Shown: positions 15,282 to 26,076 of the stretch, piece by piece
How positions within the stretch are numbered: position 1 is the first letter of the stretch
Layout: each line of letters opens with the position of its first letter
From: CAWFXC01 sp963819735
GTDB lineage: Bacteria; Actinomycetota; Acidimicrobiia; IMCC26256; DASPTH01
Length of the DNA: 64,000 nt
NCBI GenBank assembly: GCA_963819735.1
Contig: CAWFXC010000002.1
Location: forward strand, 248,001 to 312,000
Direction: 5' to 3'
Notes under the pieces: generated by a model
Databases searched by the model: none
Told to the model about the DNA's origin: nothing
What the model saw: the letters and a program-made list of their open reading frames with translations, nothing else
Translations under genes and position numbers: made by a program

Positions 15282-17528
15282 CTAGTCCATCGACTGCAGC
15301 AGGGCCTCGTCGAGGAGGAATCCCCGGCCGTGGCAGGTGGGGCAGGTGTCGCTGAACGACTCCACCAGACCTTCGGAGATGCGCTTGCGGGTCATCTCCA
15401 CCAACCCGAGCTCCGACATCTCGAACGCCTGCGTGCGCGTCTTGTCGCGGGCGAGCGCGTCGCGGAACACCCGCATCGTCTCGTCGCGGTTGGCCTTGAT
15501 CTCCATGTCGACGAAGTCGATCACGATGATCCCGCCGATGTCGCGCAGTCGCAGCTGACGGGCGATCTCCTCGGCCGCTTCCAGGTTGTTGCGGAAGACG
15601 GTCTCCTCGAGGTTGGTCTTACCGACGTTCTTGCCGGTGTTGACGTCGATCACCGTGAGCGCCTCGGTGCGCTCGATGATGAGCGAACCACCCGACGGCA
15701 GCCACACCTTGCGGTCGAGCGCCTTGAGCAGCTGCTCGGAGATGTGGAACCGCTCGAAGATCGGGAGGCCCTCCTCGTCGGCGTCGTAGAACTCGACGCG
15801 GTCGGCGAGCTCGGGCGTGATCGCCTCGACGTAGCCGCGGATCTCCTCGTAGAGGGCACGGTCGTCGATGACGATGCCGCGGTACTCCTTGGTGAACTCC
15901 TCGCGGATGCGCCGCATGACGAGATCGGGCTCCTGGTAGAGGAGCTTCGCCTGCTTCGTCTTGGCCGCCAGCTCGGAGATCTGCTCCCACTGGCCGCGGA
16001 GGCGACGCACATCGCGCTCGAGCTCCTCGGCGGTCGCACCTTCGGCCGCGGTGCGCACGATGAGGCCGGCGTCGTCGGGACGGATGCCGTCGAGCACCTT
16101 GCGGAGGCGCTTGCGCTCGTCGTCGGGGAGGCGCTTCGAGATGCCGTAGGTGTCGGGCTCCTGCGGCACCATCACCAGGAAACGACCGGCGAGGCTGACT
16201 TCCTGCGTGAGCCGGGCGCCCTTGTGCGCGATCGGATTCTTGGTGACCTGCACCAGGATCATCTGACCGTTCTTGAGCATCCGCTCGATCTTGGGCTTGT
16301 TGCCACCCTCGATGTCGTTCTTGTCGAACGCGACGTCGCCGCGGTAGAGCACGCCGTTCTTCGGGGTGCCGATGTCGACGAACGCCGCTTCCATGCCGGG
16401 GAGCACGTTCTGCACCCGGCCGAAGTAGATGTTGCCGTCGATCGACTCGTTGCCGGTGGGCGTGGCCAGCGAGTGCTCGACCAGGCTGCGGCCCTCGAGG
16501 ACCGCGATGTGGGTGTGCCCACCTTCGAGGGTGTGCACGCACATGGTGTAGCGACCGGCGGGGCGACCCTTCCGGGTGCGACCACGGCGGCGCTCGAGCA
16601 CATCGTCGTCGAGCGCGGCCAGCGGCGTGTCACCGACGCCCAGATCGGCCCGGACGACGTCGTCGGACTTCCGGGCGGGCGACCGGCCACCGGAGTTGCC
16701 GTTGGCACCACCGCCGCCGCCTCCGGCCCGTTCGGTGCCCGGTGCGCCACCGGCACCCGTACCCGCGCCACCTCGACCTCGGCCCCGACCGCCGCGCCGG
16801 CGACGCCGCTTGGGCGCACCACCTTCGCCGTTGGCATCGGGATCGCCGCCCTCGCGTGCGGACGACGATGAGGTCCGGCCCGCGGGCGGGTTGGGCGCGG
16901 CGCGGGAATCGCCGATCCGCGGCGTGGCGCTGGCGGGCGCTGGGCGCGAGTCGCCGATGCGGGGCCGGGCGGTGTGCTCGAGCCCGGCTTCCTCGAGCGC
17001 GACCTCGGCCACATCGTCGGTGGTGAGGCCACGATCGGCGGCGGCGTCGTTGTAGTCGTGGCCGCGGTCGAGTTCGATCTCGTCACCGGTGTCGTCTCCG
17101 GTCACGTCTGCGCGGTCGACGGCGAGATCGTCGAGCGTGAGCGCGTCGACCTCGAGGTCGGCGGACTCCGCGTCGACGTCGGCATCGCCACCGGTGCGCG
17201 GCGCGCGGGCGCCGTTGCCGCCGGAGTCGGAACCGGCCGCGCCGGCGGTACCCGGCTTGCGCCGATTGCGTCCACCACGGGAGCCGCGGCGACGCCGGTT
17301 GGCTCCGCCTTCTCGCGGTGCGCCGCCTTCCCTCGGGGCTCCGGATTCGCTCGGGGAGCCCGGGGGTCCGTCGACGGATGATCCCGCCGGCGATCCTTCA
17401 GGCGCCGGCGACCCCGAACCCGCAGGCTCCGAAGTCGGAGACACCGACGGCGTGGGCGAGGGAGTCGCGGACAGGGACGGGGCCGGAGCCGGGGCGACGA
17501 TCGCCTCCGGCATCGTGTCGTCGGACAT
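15282..17528 (-). CDS. rne: Ribonuclease E/G family protein
   Basis: This endoribonuclease is expected to process rRNA and start mRNA decay. The first 330 residues are low-complexity, rich in Pro, Ser, Gly, Arg and acidic residues, with RGSRGGRNRRK and RRRRGGRGRGRGG tracts likely to bind RNA. The S1 domain (IYFGRVQNVLPGMEAAFVDIG) follows, then the catalytic domain with the metal-binding Asp residues in LTVIDVNTGKN and IIVIDFVDM. The Zn-link CPTCHGRG is near the end. Length is 748, with the catalytic part in the usual order. It is preceded by the DUF2344 gene after 12 nt, so cotranscription is likely. Confidence 0.95.
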   Translation of the reverse strand: MSDDTMPEAIVAPAPAPSLSATPSPTPSVSPTSEPAGSGSPAPEGSPAGSSVDGPPGSPSESGAPREGGAPREGGANRRRRGSRGGRNRRKPGTAGAAGSDSGGNGARAPRTGGDADVDAESADLEVDALTLDDLAVDRADVTGDDTGDEIELDRGHDYNDAAADRGLTTDDVAEVALEEAGLEHTARPRIGDSRPAPASATPRIGDSRAAPNPPAGRTSSSSAREGGDPDANGEGGAPKRRRRRGGRGRGRGGAGTGAGGAPGTERAGGGGGGANGNSGGRSPARKSDDVVRADLGVGDTPLAALDDDVLERRRGRTRKGRPAGRYTMCVHTLEGGHTHIAVLEGRSLVEHSLATPTGNESIDGNIYFGRVQNVLPGMEAAFVDIGTPKNGVLYRGDVAFDKNDIEGGNKPKIERMLKNGQMILVQVTKNPIAHKGARLTQEVSLAGRFLVMVPQEPDTYGISKRLPDDERKRLRKVLDGIRPDDAGLIVRTAAEGATAEELERDVRRLRGQWEQISELAAKTKQAKLLYQEPDLVMRRIREEFTKEYRGIVIDDRALYEEIRGYVEAITPELADRVEFYDADEEGLPIFERFHISEQLLKALDRKVWLPSGGSLIIERTEALTVIDVNTGKNVGKTNLEETVFRNNLEAAEEIARQLRLRDIGGIIVIDFVDMEIKANRDETMRVFRDALARDKTRTQAFEMSELGLVEMTRKRISEGLVESFSDTCPTCHGRGFLLDEALLQSMD

Positions 17529-17540
17529 TCGAACCTTCTC

Positions 17541-18284
17541 TCATGATGCGCTCGCCACCAGGGCGTGCGCGAACGCGTCGGCTTCCAGCGGCTCCAGCCG
17601 CGCGCCGCCGCGCTCGATCCATTGGGATGTTCTCAGGACGCGGTGCTCGGTGAGGCCGATGCCGGCGATCGTGTCGAGGGCATCGATGACCTCACGCGGA
17701 CGAGCGCCGCGGGGTTGCGTAGAAAGCGCGAACTCGAGCACGGGCGAGTCGCCGTCGTGCGTGAGCTCGATGGTGCGGATGGCAGGACGAATGTCGTCGA
17801 CACTCTCCTTGCCCTTGCGGGTGCGGGTGACGAAGAGCTCGCCGGCGGCGAGCACCTGGTGAGCCACGGATCGGAGCAGCTCCTCGGGCACGGCCGCGCC
17901 GTTGGCGTCGACCATGGCGATGCGGAACTGCACTTCGGTGATCGACTCTTGCAGCGCCGGCGCGCGGTCGACGAGGCGCGCCGCGCCGGACACGACCATT
18001 CCCTCGGGCAGCGCGGCCGTGAGCCGATCCGGCAGCGCGGTGGTCTCGACCGCTTCCGTGAGCTCGACGTCGAGGTACTCGGCGTCGCTCTCGGCGCCGA
18101 CCGGGAGCGCGAGCCCGAAGCTCACCTTGGGCCGGGGCGAGAAGCCCTCGGTGAACGAGAGGGGCAGGGTCTCGATGCGAAAGGCGCGTTCGAACGCCCG
18201 GGCGACGTCGCGGTGCGAGATGAACCGCACCTTGCCCCGCTTGGTGAACCGCACCCGCACCGGGAACCCGCGGTCGCCCCTCAC
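17541..18284 (-). CDS. TIGR03936/DUF2344 family radical-SAM-linked protein
   Basis: This 247-residue protein belongs to the DUF2344 family, which is almost always encoded beside or fused to the radical SAM protein found upstream here. It starts VRFTKRGKVRFISHRDVARAFERAFR, then SFTEGFSPRPKVSFGLALPVG, the family signatures. GTG at 18284 overlaps the radical SAM stop as GTGA. The function is not established; its placement before rne, rplU and rpmA in many genomes suggests a link to RNA or ribosome biology. Confidence 0.9.
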   Translation of the reverse strand: MRGDRGFPVRVRFTKRGKVRFISHRDVARAFERAFRIETLPLSFTEGFSPRPKVSFGLALPVGAESDAEYLDVELTEAVETTALPDRLTAALPEGMVVSGAARLVDRAPALQESITEVQFRIAMVDANGAAVPEELLRSVAHQVLAAGELFVTRTRKGKESVDDIRPAIRTIELTHDGDSPVLEFALSTQPRGARPREVIDALDTIAGIGLTEHRVLRTSQWIERGGARLEPLEADAFAHALVASAS

Positions 18285-20248
18285 GGGGTCACGCTCGCCG
18301 GGACCGACGCGGTGCCGACCGCCTTGGTGATGAGCTCGACGGGGACCTCGCGGCCGAAGCCGAGCCCCTGCCCGGTGCCCTGGCTCCCACCCGCGGGCGG
18401 GACCGCCGAGGCCACCACGTGCTCGAGGGCGTAGTCGGTGCACACGCCGCAGTCGTAGCACGGAGTCCACCGGCAGTCGGGGAGACCGTGCTCGCGCAGG
18501 GCCTCCTGCCAGTCGTCCCAGAGGAAGTCGCGGTGCAGGCCGGCGGCTATGTGGTCCCACGGGAGGATCTCGTCGTCGGTGCGGTGGCGGGTCACGTACC
18601 AGTCGGCGTCGAGCCCTTCGGCGGCCATCGCCTCGAGCCAGCGGTCGAGCTGGAAGCGCTCGCTCCATTCCTGGAACGTGCCCCCGGCCCGCCAGACCCG
18701 CTCGATCACCCGGCCGATGCGCCGATCGCCGCGGCTGGCGATGCCCTCCGCGAACGTGGCTTCGGGATCGTGCCACCGCACCTGCGCGCCCGTGCGCTTG
18801 AGCTCGTCGCGGATCAGCCCGACCTTGCGGTGGAGCTCGCGCGTGCCGTTCTGACCGAACCACTGGAACGGGGTGTGGGCCTTGGGCACGAACCCGCCGA
18901 CCGAGGCGGTGCAGCTCGCGCGCTTCGTGTACTTGCGGCCGATCTTCACGACCTCGCGGGCGAGCTCGGCGATCCCGAGCGTGTCGGCGTCGACCTCGGT
19001 GGGGACGCCGATGAGGAAGTAGAGCTTCACCCGCTGCCAGCCCTGCGAGTAGGCACCTTCGACCGCGGCGTAGAGGTCTTCGTCGGTGATCAGCTTGTTG
19101 ATCACCTGGCGGACACGCCAGGTGCCGCCCTCGGGGGCGAAGGTGAGCCCGGTGCGGCGGATCTTCTGGATCTCGCTGGCCAGGCCGACGGTGAACGCGT
19201 CGACCCGCAACGACGGGAGCGACAGGCCCACGTTCCCGCAGCCGTCCTGCTCGTTGACCAGGTTGGCGACCAGGCCGTCGATGCCGGAGAAGTCGGCGGT
19301 GGACAGCGAGGTGAGCGCGACTTCGTCGTAGCCGGTGCGGCGCAGGCCGTCGCGCACCATGGTGCGGACCTGCTCCTCCGGGCGTTCGCGCACCGGCCGG
19401 GTGATCATCCCCGCCTGGCAGAACCGGCAGCCCCGGGTGCAGCCCCGGAACACCTCGACGTTGAGCCGGTCGTGCACCACTTCGATGAGCGGCACGAGCT
19501 GGTTCTTGGGATACGGCCAGTCGCCGAGATCGGCGACCGTGCGCTTGTCGACCCGTTCGGGCACGTCGGGGAAACGAGGGCGGACCTCGGCGATGAAGGC
19601 GCCGTCGTACTCGACCGAGTACATGGCGGGCACGTAGACGCCGGGGATCGTGGCCAGCTCCCGCAGCACCCCCTCGCGGGCGGTACGGCCGGACCGCTTC
19701 CAGGCCGCGACCACCTCGGTGATCTCGCCGACGGCCTCTTCACCGTCGCCGATCACGAAGGCGTCGACGAAGTCGGCCATGGGCTCGGGGTTGAACGCGC
19801 AGTGCCCGCCGACGACGACGAGCGGGTGCTCGGGCCGGCGATCCTCCGCCCGCACCGGGACGCCGGCGAGGTCGAGACACTCGAGCACGTTGGTGTAGAC
19901 GAGCTCGGCGGCCAGGCCGAAGGCGATGACGTCGAAGGTGCCGGCGTCGTGGTGGGTGTCGACCGAGAACAGCGGCACGGAGTGGGCCCGCATCTCCGCG
20001 TTCATGTCGACCCAGGGCGCGTAGGCGCGCTCCGCCAGCGCGTCATCGCGCTCGTTCAGGATCTCGTAGAGGATCTGGAGCCCCTGGTTGGGTAAGCCGA
20101 TCTCGTACGTATCGGGATAAACGAGGAGCCAGGAGGTGCTGGAAGGCTGGTGTTCCGGCCGGAGGCTGCCCCGCTCCATACCGATGTAGCGAGCAGGCTT
20201 CTCAACCCTGGCCAGGAGCGGCTCCACCCTCGGCCACAGGTTTGACAT
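18281..20248 (-). CDS. TIGR03960 family B12-binding radical SAM protein
   Basis: This 655-residue protein combines an N-terminal B12-binding-like domain (residues about 30-200) with a radical SAM core whose 4Fe-4S motif is CTRGCRFCQAG near residue 300. Other conserved stretches are LSLPSLRVDAF and GLTFAPEGGTWRVRQVINK. A C-terminal Cys-rich segment (CRWTPCYDCGVCTDY) may hold a second cluster. The reaction is unknown; methylation or methylthiolation of RNA or protein would fit the family. The gene is coupled to DUF2344 by a GTGA overlap and lies 40 nt downstream of rodA's stop. Confidence 0.92.
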   Translation of the reverse strand: MSNLWPRVEPLLARVEKPARYIGMERGSLRPEHQPSSTSWLLVYPDTYEIGLPNQGLQILYEILNERDDALAERAYAPWVDMNAEMRAHSVPLFSVDTHHDAGTFDVIAFGLAAELVYTNVLECLDLAGVPVRAEDRRPEHPLVVVGGHCAFNPEPMADFVDAFVIGDGEEAVGEITEVVAAWKRSGRTAREGVLRELATIPGVYVPAMYSVEYDGAFIAEVRPRFPDVPERVDKRTVADLGDWPYPKNQLVPLIEVVHDRLNVEVFRGCTRGCRFCQAGMITRPVRERPEEQVRTMVRDGLRRTGYDEVALTSLSTADFSGIDGLVANLVNEQDGCGNVGLSLPSLRVDAFTVGLASEIQKIRRTGLTFAPEGGTWRVRQVINKLITDEDLYAAVEGAYSQGWQRVKLYFLIGVPTEVDADTLGIAELAREVVKIGRKYTKRASCTASVGGFVPKAHTPFQWFGQNGTRELHRKVGLIRDELKRTGAQVRWHDPEATFAEGIASRGDRRIGRVIERVWRAGGTFQEWSERFQLDRWLEAMAAEGLDADWYVTRHRTDDEILPWDHIAAGLHRDFLWDDWQEALREHGLPDCRWTPCYDCGVCTDYALEHVVASAVPPAGGSQGTGQGLGFGREVPVELITKAVGTASVPASVTP

Positions 20249-20288
20249 CTCGATGCAGCCTACCAGTCGCCCGGGAAATCGAGTTCCC

Positions 20289-21464
20289 TCAGTCGAAGCG
20301 GCGCATCGAGACGTTGAGCACGAGACCGAGGCAGGCGAAGGTGGTGATCAGGGACGAGCCGCCGTAGCTCATGAACGGCAGCGGAATCCCGGTGACGGGC
20401 ATGATCCCCATCGTCATGCCCATGTTCTCGAACATCTGGAACGCGAGCATCGCCAGCACCCCGACGCACACGAGCACGCCGAAGAAGTCGCGCGAGAGCC
20501 GGGCCGTTCGCCAGGTGCGCCACAGCACGATGGCGAAGAGGGCGAGCAGGAGGGTCCCGCCGACGAAGCCGAGCTCCTCCCCCACCGACGTGAAGATGAA
20601 GTCGGTGTGCTGCTCGGGCACGAAGCCGCCCTGGGTCTGCGAGCCCTGCTCGAGGCCTTCGCCGGTGATCCGGCCGTGGGCGATTGCCGCCTTCGACTGC
20701 TCCTGGTTGTAGGCGGTGCCCTGGGTGGTGCCGCTCTCGGGATCGATGAACGTGGTGAGGCGGTCGAGCTGGTACTGCTTCAGCAGCCCGAGGCCGACGA
20801 CGGCGTACACGCCGGTGACCGCCAGGAGGCCGAGCACGATGAGCTGCTTGCCGCTCACCCCGGCGACCGCGAGCAGGGCGACGATGATCACAACGAGCAC
20901 CATCACCGTGCCGAGGTCGGGCTGGAGCAACACGAGCCCGATCGGCACGCCTGCCAGCAGCACGATCATCGTGAGCCGCCAGGCATCGAGCTCGCCGCGG
21001 TACTGGTTGCAGTAGCCGGCCAGCGCCACGATGATCGCGAACTTGGCCAGCTCCGAGGGCTGCACGGTGAAGCCACCGGGGAGCTGGAACCACGCCTGGT
21101 GGCCCTTCACGTTGGAACCGACCGGCGCGAGCACGGCGAGAAGCAGGAACACGCTGCCGCCGTAGAAGAACATCGCGTAGTCGCGCAGCCGCCGGTAGTC
21201 GATGACCAGCACCCCGATCATCACCACGACCCCGATCGCCGCGAACAGCGCCTGGCGCTTGACGAAGTAGAACGGGTCGCCCGGGATGCGCAGGTGAGTG
21301 GTCGAGTAGATCATCACCAGGCCGAGCGCGGTGATCACGAACGCGGCGAACAGGAGCAGCCAGTCGAAGTGCCGCAACGGCGACGCTTCCAGGCGCGACG
21401 GCTCGCCGAGCCCCCGCTTGCGGTTCATCGCGCGATCGAGACGGCTCGGGCTGATCGTCGACAT
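20289..21464 (-). CDS. rodA: Rod-shape SEDS peptidoglycan polymerase RodA
   Basis: RodA is a SEDS-family glycosyltransferase that polymerises glycan strands of the side wall with its partner PBP2. The 391-residue protein is highly hydrophobic, with about ten membrane segments. Family motifs include GFTVQPSELAKFAIIVALA, QPDLGTVMV and PFMSYGGSSLITTFACLGL. ATG at 21464 shares one base with the TGA of the pbp2 gene, so the pair is tightly coupled. It is the last gene of the mreB-mreC-mreD-pbp2-rodA run. Confidence 0.93.
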   Translation of the reverse strand: MSTISPSRLDRAMNRKRGLGEPSRLEASPLRHFDWLLLFAAFVITALGLVMIYSTTHLRIPGDPFYFVKRQALFAAIGVVVMIGVLVIDYRRLRDYAMFFYGGSVFLLLAVLAPVGSNVKGHQAWFQLPGGFTVQPSELAKFAIIVALAGYCNQYRGELDAWRLTMIVLLAGVPIGLVLLQPDLGTVMVLVVIIVALLAVAGVSGKQLIVLGLLAVTGVYAVVGLGLLKQYQLDRLTTFIDPESGTTQGTAYNQEQSKAAIAHGRITGEGLEQGSQTQGGFVPEQHTDFIFTSVGEELGFVGGTLLLALFAIVLWRTWRTARLSRDFFGVLVCVGVLAMLAFQMFENMGMTMGIMPVTGIPLPFMSYGGSSLITTFACLGLVLNVSMRRFD

Positions 21465-23512
21465 CAGAAGCTCTGCTCGTTCCCGGACGCCGGCGCGACG
21501 GAGACGGGAGCCGGCGGCACAGTGGGGTTGTTCAGGTAGTCGATCACCCGGCGCACGATCGGGGCGGCCACGCTGGCGCCGAAGCCACCCTGCTCCACCA
21601 TCGCCAACACCACGTACTGCTTGCCCTGGGCGGGGTCGTTGGCCGGGTTGGTGACGCCCACGAACCACGACGTGTCTTCGCCGTTGGTGATCTGCGCGGT
21701 ACCGGTCTTGCCGATCACCGGCGGCCCGACGTAGTTGGCGAACGCCCCGTTCGCGGTGCCGTCGGCGTCGTTCACCACTCCGGTGAGGCCATCGATGATC
21801 GGCTGGCGCACCGCCGGGTTCAGCGCGGTCGTGTTCTTGGTCTGGGCGTCGATCGGGCGCACCAGCGCGCCCAGCTGGCCCGGCGGGAGACCGGTGCTGT
21901 TCTCGTGCACCGAGCCGACCAGGCGCGGCATGTAGAGCGTGCCGCCGTTGGCGATGGCCGCGTAGCCGTTGGCCAACTGCAGCGGTGTGACCAGCACGTC
22001 GCCCTGCCCGACCGCGAGGTTCGCGCTGTCACCGCGGCGCCACGTGCGGTCGATGGGGTCGGGGCTGTTCTTGTTGAAGTCCTCGCGGAACGCGTGGTCG
22101 GGGATGCGCCCGCTGGCGTCGCCCGCCAGCCCGACCCCGGTCGGCGCGCCGAACCCGTAGGTCTTGGCCACGTTCTGGATGGCGTAGCCCACCGGGTGGT
22201 TGGTGGTGTTGTCGCCGCACTGGTTCGTCGTGCCCGGCGTGCACTCGTCGCGGTAGTGGTTCCAGATGTCGTTGCCCACGCTGTAGAAGTACACGTCGCT
22301 CGACACCGTGAGCGCGCGCGGGAGGTTCACCGTGCCGAGGGCGTGCTTGCCGGCGTTGCAGATCTGCTGATCGTTCCCGAACTTGAAGCAACCTTCGTCG
22401 TCGTAGGTGTGATCGGCGCCGTCGGGATACAACCCCGACTGCAGCATGGCGATCGACGTGAACGCCTTGAACGTGGATCCGGGCGCGTACTGGTTGAGCG
22501 CCCGGTTGAGCAGCGGCTTGGCCGGGTCGTTGAAGTACTGGTCGGCGTTGCCGGCGATGAACTGGTTGGGGTCGTAGCTCGGGTTCGAGGCCATGGCCAC
22601 GACCGAGCCGTCCTGGGCGTTGAGCACCACGACCGCGCCGGCGTTCGCCTGGTAGTAGTTCCCGGTGTCGGGGTCGACGAGACCGCGGGCGCCGTCCATG
22701 CCCTGGGCCAGCGACTCCTCGGCGATCTTCTGCGCCGGCAGGTCGATGGTGAGCTGCACGTCGTGGCCGGCCTGCGGCTTCTTCGCCTCGACGGTGTCGA
22801 CCGCGTCACCGCGACTGTCGACCTCGACCTTGTCGGTCCCGGGCTCGCCCCGCAGCTCCGATTCGAAGGTCTGCTCGACCCCGGTCTTGCCGATCGTGTC
22901 GAGCGCGGTGTAGCCGTCGCCCTTGTGGGCAGCGAGCTCGGTGTCGCTGATGCGGCCGGTGTAGCCCAGCACGTCGGCCGCCACCGGCCCATTGGGATAG
23001 GTGCGCACCGCAGTGTGGGTGAATTCGGTGTGCGGGAAGAGGTCGCGGTGCTCGACGACGTACACCGCCTGGGCGGTGTTGATGTTCTCCGCCACCGGCA
23101 CCGGGACGAACGGCTGGTACTGCGGATTGTCGATCAGCTTGTCGACAGCCTCGCCGTCGACGTGGAGGAGCGCCCCGAGGTTCTTCTCGAGGGTGAACCG
23201 ATCCGACTGCGTGAGCTTCTGACGATCGACGACCAGGCTCGACACCAGTTGCGTCTGGGCCATGATGTTGCCCTGATCGTCGTAGATCGTGCCCCGCACC
23301 GCGGGCACCGACACGATCTGCTCGCCGTTGCGCTGGGCCTGCACCGCCAGCTGCTGGCCCCCGTTCACCTGGAGGAACCAGAGTCGGGTCAGGAGCCCTC
23401 CGAAGAGGGCCACCACGATGGCGCCGATCACCAACAGCCTCGTGCGGCTGTTCGCCTCGCTCACCCGCGCGCGTCCGACGGGTCGAGCAGAAGGGGGATC
23501 ACGGCTCCCCAT
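21464..23512 (-). CDS. mrdA: Penicillin-binding protein 2 (class B transpeptidase)
   Basis: This is the elongasome transpeptidase that cross-links peptidoglycan. One membrane anchor (LLVIGAIVVALFGGLLTRLWFL) is followed by the PBP dimerisation domain and the transpeptidase domain. The active-site motifs are GSTFKAFTS (Ser nucleophile, about residue 352), SVGN, and GKTGTAQI near residue 620. The C-terminal transpeptidase contains an inserted stretch with two Cys (CFKFGNDQQICN). ATG at 23512 is listed; GTG 16 codons later (23464) also precedes the anchor and neither has a clear ribosome site. It lies between mreD and rodA. Confidence 0.95.
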   Translation of the reverse strand: MGSRDPPSARPVGRARVSEANSRTRLLVIGAIVVALFGGLLTRLWFLQVNGGQQLAVQAQRNGEQIVSVPAVRGTIYDDQGNIMAQTQLVSSLVVDRQKLTQSDRFTLEKNLGALLHVDGEAVDKLIDNPQYQPFVPVPVAENINTAQAVYVVEHRDLFPHTEFTHTAVRTYPNGPVAADVLGYTGRISDTELAAHKGDGYTALDTIGKTGVEQTFESELRGEPGTDKVEVDSRGDAVDTVEAKKPQAGHDVQLTIDLPAQKIAEESLAQGMDGARGLVDPDTGNYYQANAGAVVVLNAQDGSVVAMASNPSYDPNQFIAGNADQYFNDPAKPLLNRALNQYAPGSTFKAFTSIAMLQSGLYPDGADHTYDDEGCFKFGNDQQICNAGKHALGTVNLPRALTVSSDVYFYSVGNDIWNHYRDECTPGTTNQCGDNTTNHPVGYAIQNVAKTYGFGAPTGVGLAGDASGRIPDHAFREDFNKNSPDPIDRTWRRGDSANLAVGQGDVLVTPLQLANGYAAIANGGTLYMPRLVGSVHENSTGLPPGQLGALVRPIDAQTKNTTALNPAVRQPIIDGLTGVVNDADGTANGAFANYVGPPVIGKTGTAQITNGEDTSWFVGVTNPANDPAQGKQYVVLAMVEQGGFGASVAAPIVRRVIDYLNNPTVPPAPVSVAPASGNEQSF

Positions 23513-23551
23513 CTTCGCGGACGCGACCCGGATTCGGAACGCGGCACCGGA

Positions 23552-24064
23552 TCATCGCCGGACCCGCCAGGTGGCGTTGGTGTCGTCGCGGCGGGCGGCC
23601 CGGCGCACGATCGGGAACACGATCGGGGCGATCAGGGCGTCGTAGAGCGAGGCGATGAGCACGACCTTCAGGCTCTCGGCGGTCAGGAAGCCCGATTGGC
23701 CGACGACCGCCCCCGCGGTGATGAACACCAGGCCGCCGAACAGGCCCCCGAGGCCGCCGAGCAGCGGCGCCAACCACGGGGTCGTCCGGACCATCCCGCT
23801 CTGGAACACCCCGACCACGTAGCCGGTGATCGCGAACGACAGGGCCGACAATCCGAGCGGCGTGGTGAGGAAGAGGTCGATGCAGAGCCCCATGATGAAG
23901 CCGAAGATCGCGCCGGAGTCGGCGCCGTCCTCGTAGGCCACCGCCAACACGCACACCAGGCCGACGTCGGGGGCGACGTCGTCGATCCGCAGATGCGTGA
24001 AGAGAGTGGTCTGCAGTACCACCGCGGCGAGGACCACGAACCCGAGGCGGATGCGGCGGATCAC
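23552..24064 (-). CDS. mreD: Rod shape-determining protein MreD
   Basis: MreD is a 170-residue integral membrane protein of the elongasome. Five or six hydrophobic segments are visible, and the family pattern TLFTHLRIDDVAPDVGLVCVLAVAY followed by GFIMGLCIDLFLTTPLG is present. The start is GTG at 24064, overlapping the mreC stop as GTGA. Identification rests on both sequence pattern and its position between mreC and pbp2. Confidence 0.9.
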   Translation of the reverse strand: MIRRIRLGFVVLAAVVLQTTLFTHLRIDDVAPDVGLVCVLAVAYEDGADSGAIFGFIMGLCIDLFLTTPLGLSALSFAITGYVVGVFQSGMVRTTPWLAPLLGGLGGLFGGLVFITAGAVVGQSGFLTAESLKVVLIASLYDALIAPIVFPIVRRAARRDDTNATWRVRR

Positions 24065-24927
24065 GGGAGCTGGACCGGCGTGTACTTGAGCACCTTCACC
24101 ACGTCGAGCGCGTCGAGGTCGACGATCGGCCGCAACTCGGCGTCCTGGGCGATCGAGCCGCCGGCGGCGACGGAGTGCACGATCGTGCCGATCGGGAGGT
24201 CCTTCGGGTACGGCTCACCCGGCGCGCCGAGGGTGACCACGAGATCGCCGCGATTGAGCGCCACCGTGGTCGCCGCCTGGCCGACGACGGAGAAGCGCAG
24301 GAGGCTGCTGTCGCCCTGGCCCGAGGCCGCGCCGGTCGGGCCGAGTGCGGCCTTCTGCACCAGCCGGGCGCCGGCGCCGAAGTTGCGGTCGTCGATGCGC
24401 TGGATCACCGCGCTCGACTTCGAGACCGAGAAGACGCGGCCGACCAACGCGGCCCCGCCGACGACGACCGGCATGTCGCGCGCGATGCCGCTGTCGCTCC
24501 CCCGGTCGATCGTGAACTGCCGCGAGAAGTTGCCGACGTTCTGGGTGAGCACGTCGGCCGTCACCCCGAACGCGTCGGCGACATCGGGGAGGTCGAGGAT
24601 CTGCGAGTACTCCTTGAGACGCGCCTGGGCGATCGCCCCCGCCGCGCCCTGGCTGCGGGCCAGCGCCAGCTCACGACGCAGGCGGGCGTTCTCGTCCTGC
24701 AGCTCGCTGGCCCGCCCGAGCCCGTCGAGCCAGTCGGCCGCGGGATTGATCACGTCGTCGGCGAGCCGCTGGATCGGGGAGACGACGTCCTGGGCGGCGG
24801 AACGGGTCGAGTTGATGACCCCCGAGCCCCGCTCGTCGAGCGAGATCAACACCAGCGACGTCAGCACGAGCAGCACGAGCGTCACCCGACGACGGCGATC
24901 CTGGCGATAGACGACCACGGTGCTCAC
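24061..24927 (-). CDS. mreC: Rod shape-determining protein MreC
   Basis: MreC is the periplasmic scaffold of the elongasome. A single membrane anchor (VTLVLLVLTSLVLISLD) after a basic N-terminus is followed by a coiled coil (GRASELQDENARLRRELALARS) and the beta-barrel domain containing GIARDMPVVVGGALVGRV-like sequence and RGDLVVTLGAPG. Length is 288. The start is GTG at 24927, 18 nt after mreB. Its stop overlaps mreD. Confidence 0.95.
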   Translation of the reverse strand: MSTVVVYRQDRRRRVTLVLLVLTSLVLISLDERGSGVINSTRSAAQDVVSPIQRLADDVINPAADWLDGLGRASELQDENARLRRELALARSQGAAGAIAQARLKEYSQILDLPDVADAFGVTADVLTQNVGNFSRQFTIDRGSDSGIARDMPVVVGGAALVGRVFSVSKSSAVIQRIDDRNFGAGARLVQKAALGPTGAASGQGDSSLLRFSVVGQAATTVALNRGDLVVTLGAPGEPYPKDLPIGTIVHSVAAGGSIAQDAELRPIVDLDALDVVKVLKYTPVQLP

Positions 24928-24945
24928 GCGCCCCCCGGGGGGCGG

Positions 24946-25983
<1,038 letters not shown>

Positions 25984-26076
25984 GAGGAAAGAGTCTCCAG
26001 AAGGGGCTCGAGTACACGACAGGCTAGTCGGAGCGTCCCGGCCCGTGCTGTGCCGAGGATCGCCGCCGAGCGGCGG

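Noticed and set aside
18416..20095. 558-codon plus-strand frame opposite the radical SAM gene
   Set aside because: The minus-strand protein has an intact CxxxCxxC motif and full family length. The plus-strand peptide is low complexity.
21905..24910. 1001-codon plus-strand frame opposite pbp2, mreD and mreC
   Set aside because: The opposite strand holds a complete, well-conserved elongasome operon. The long open frame is a by-product of high-GC codon use and resembles no protein.
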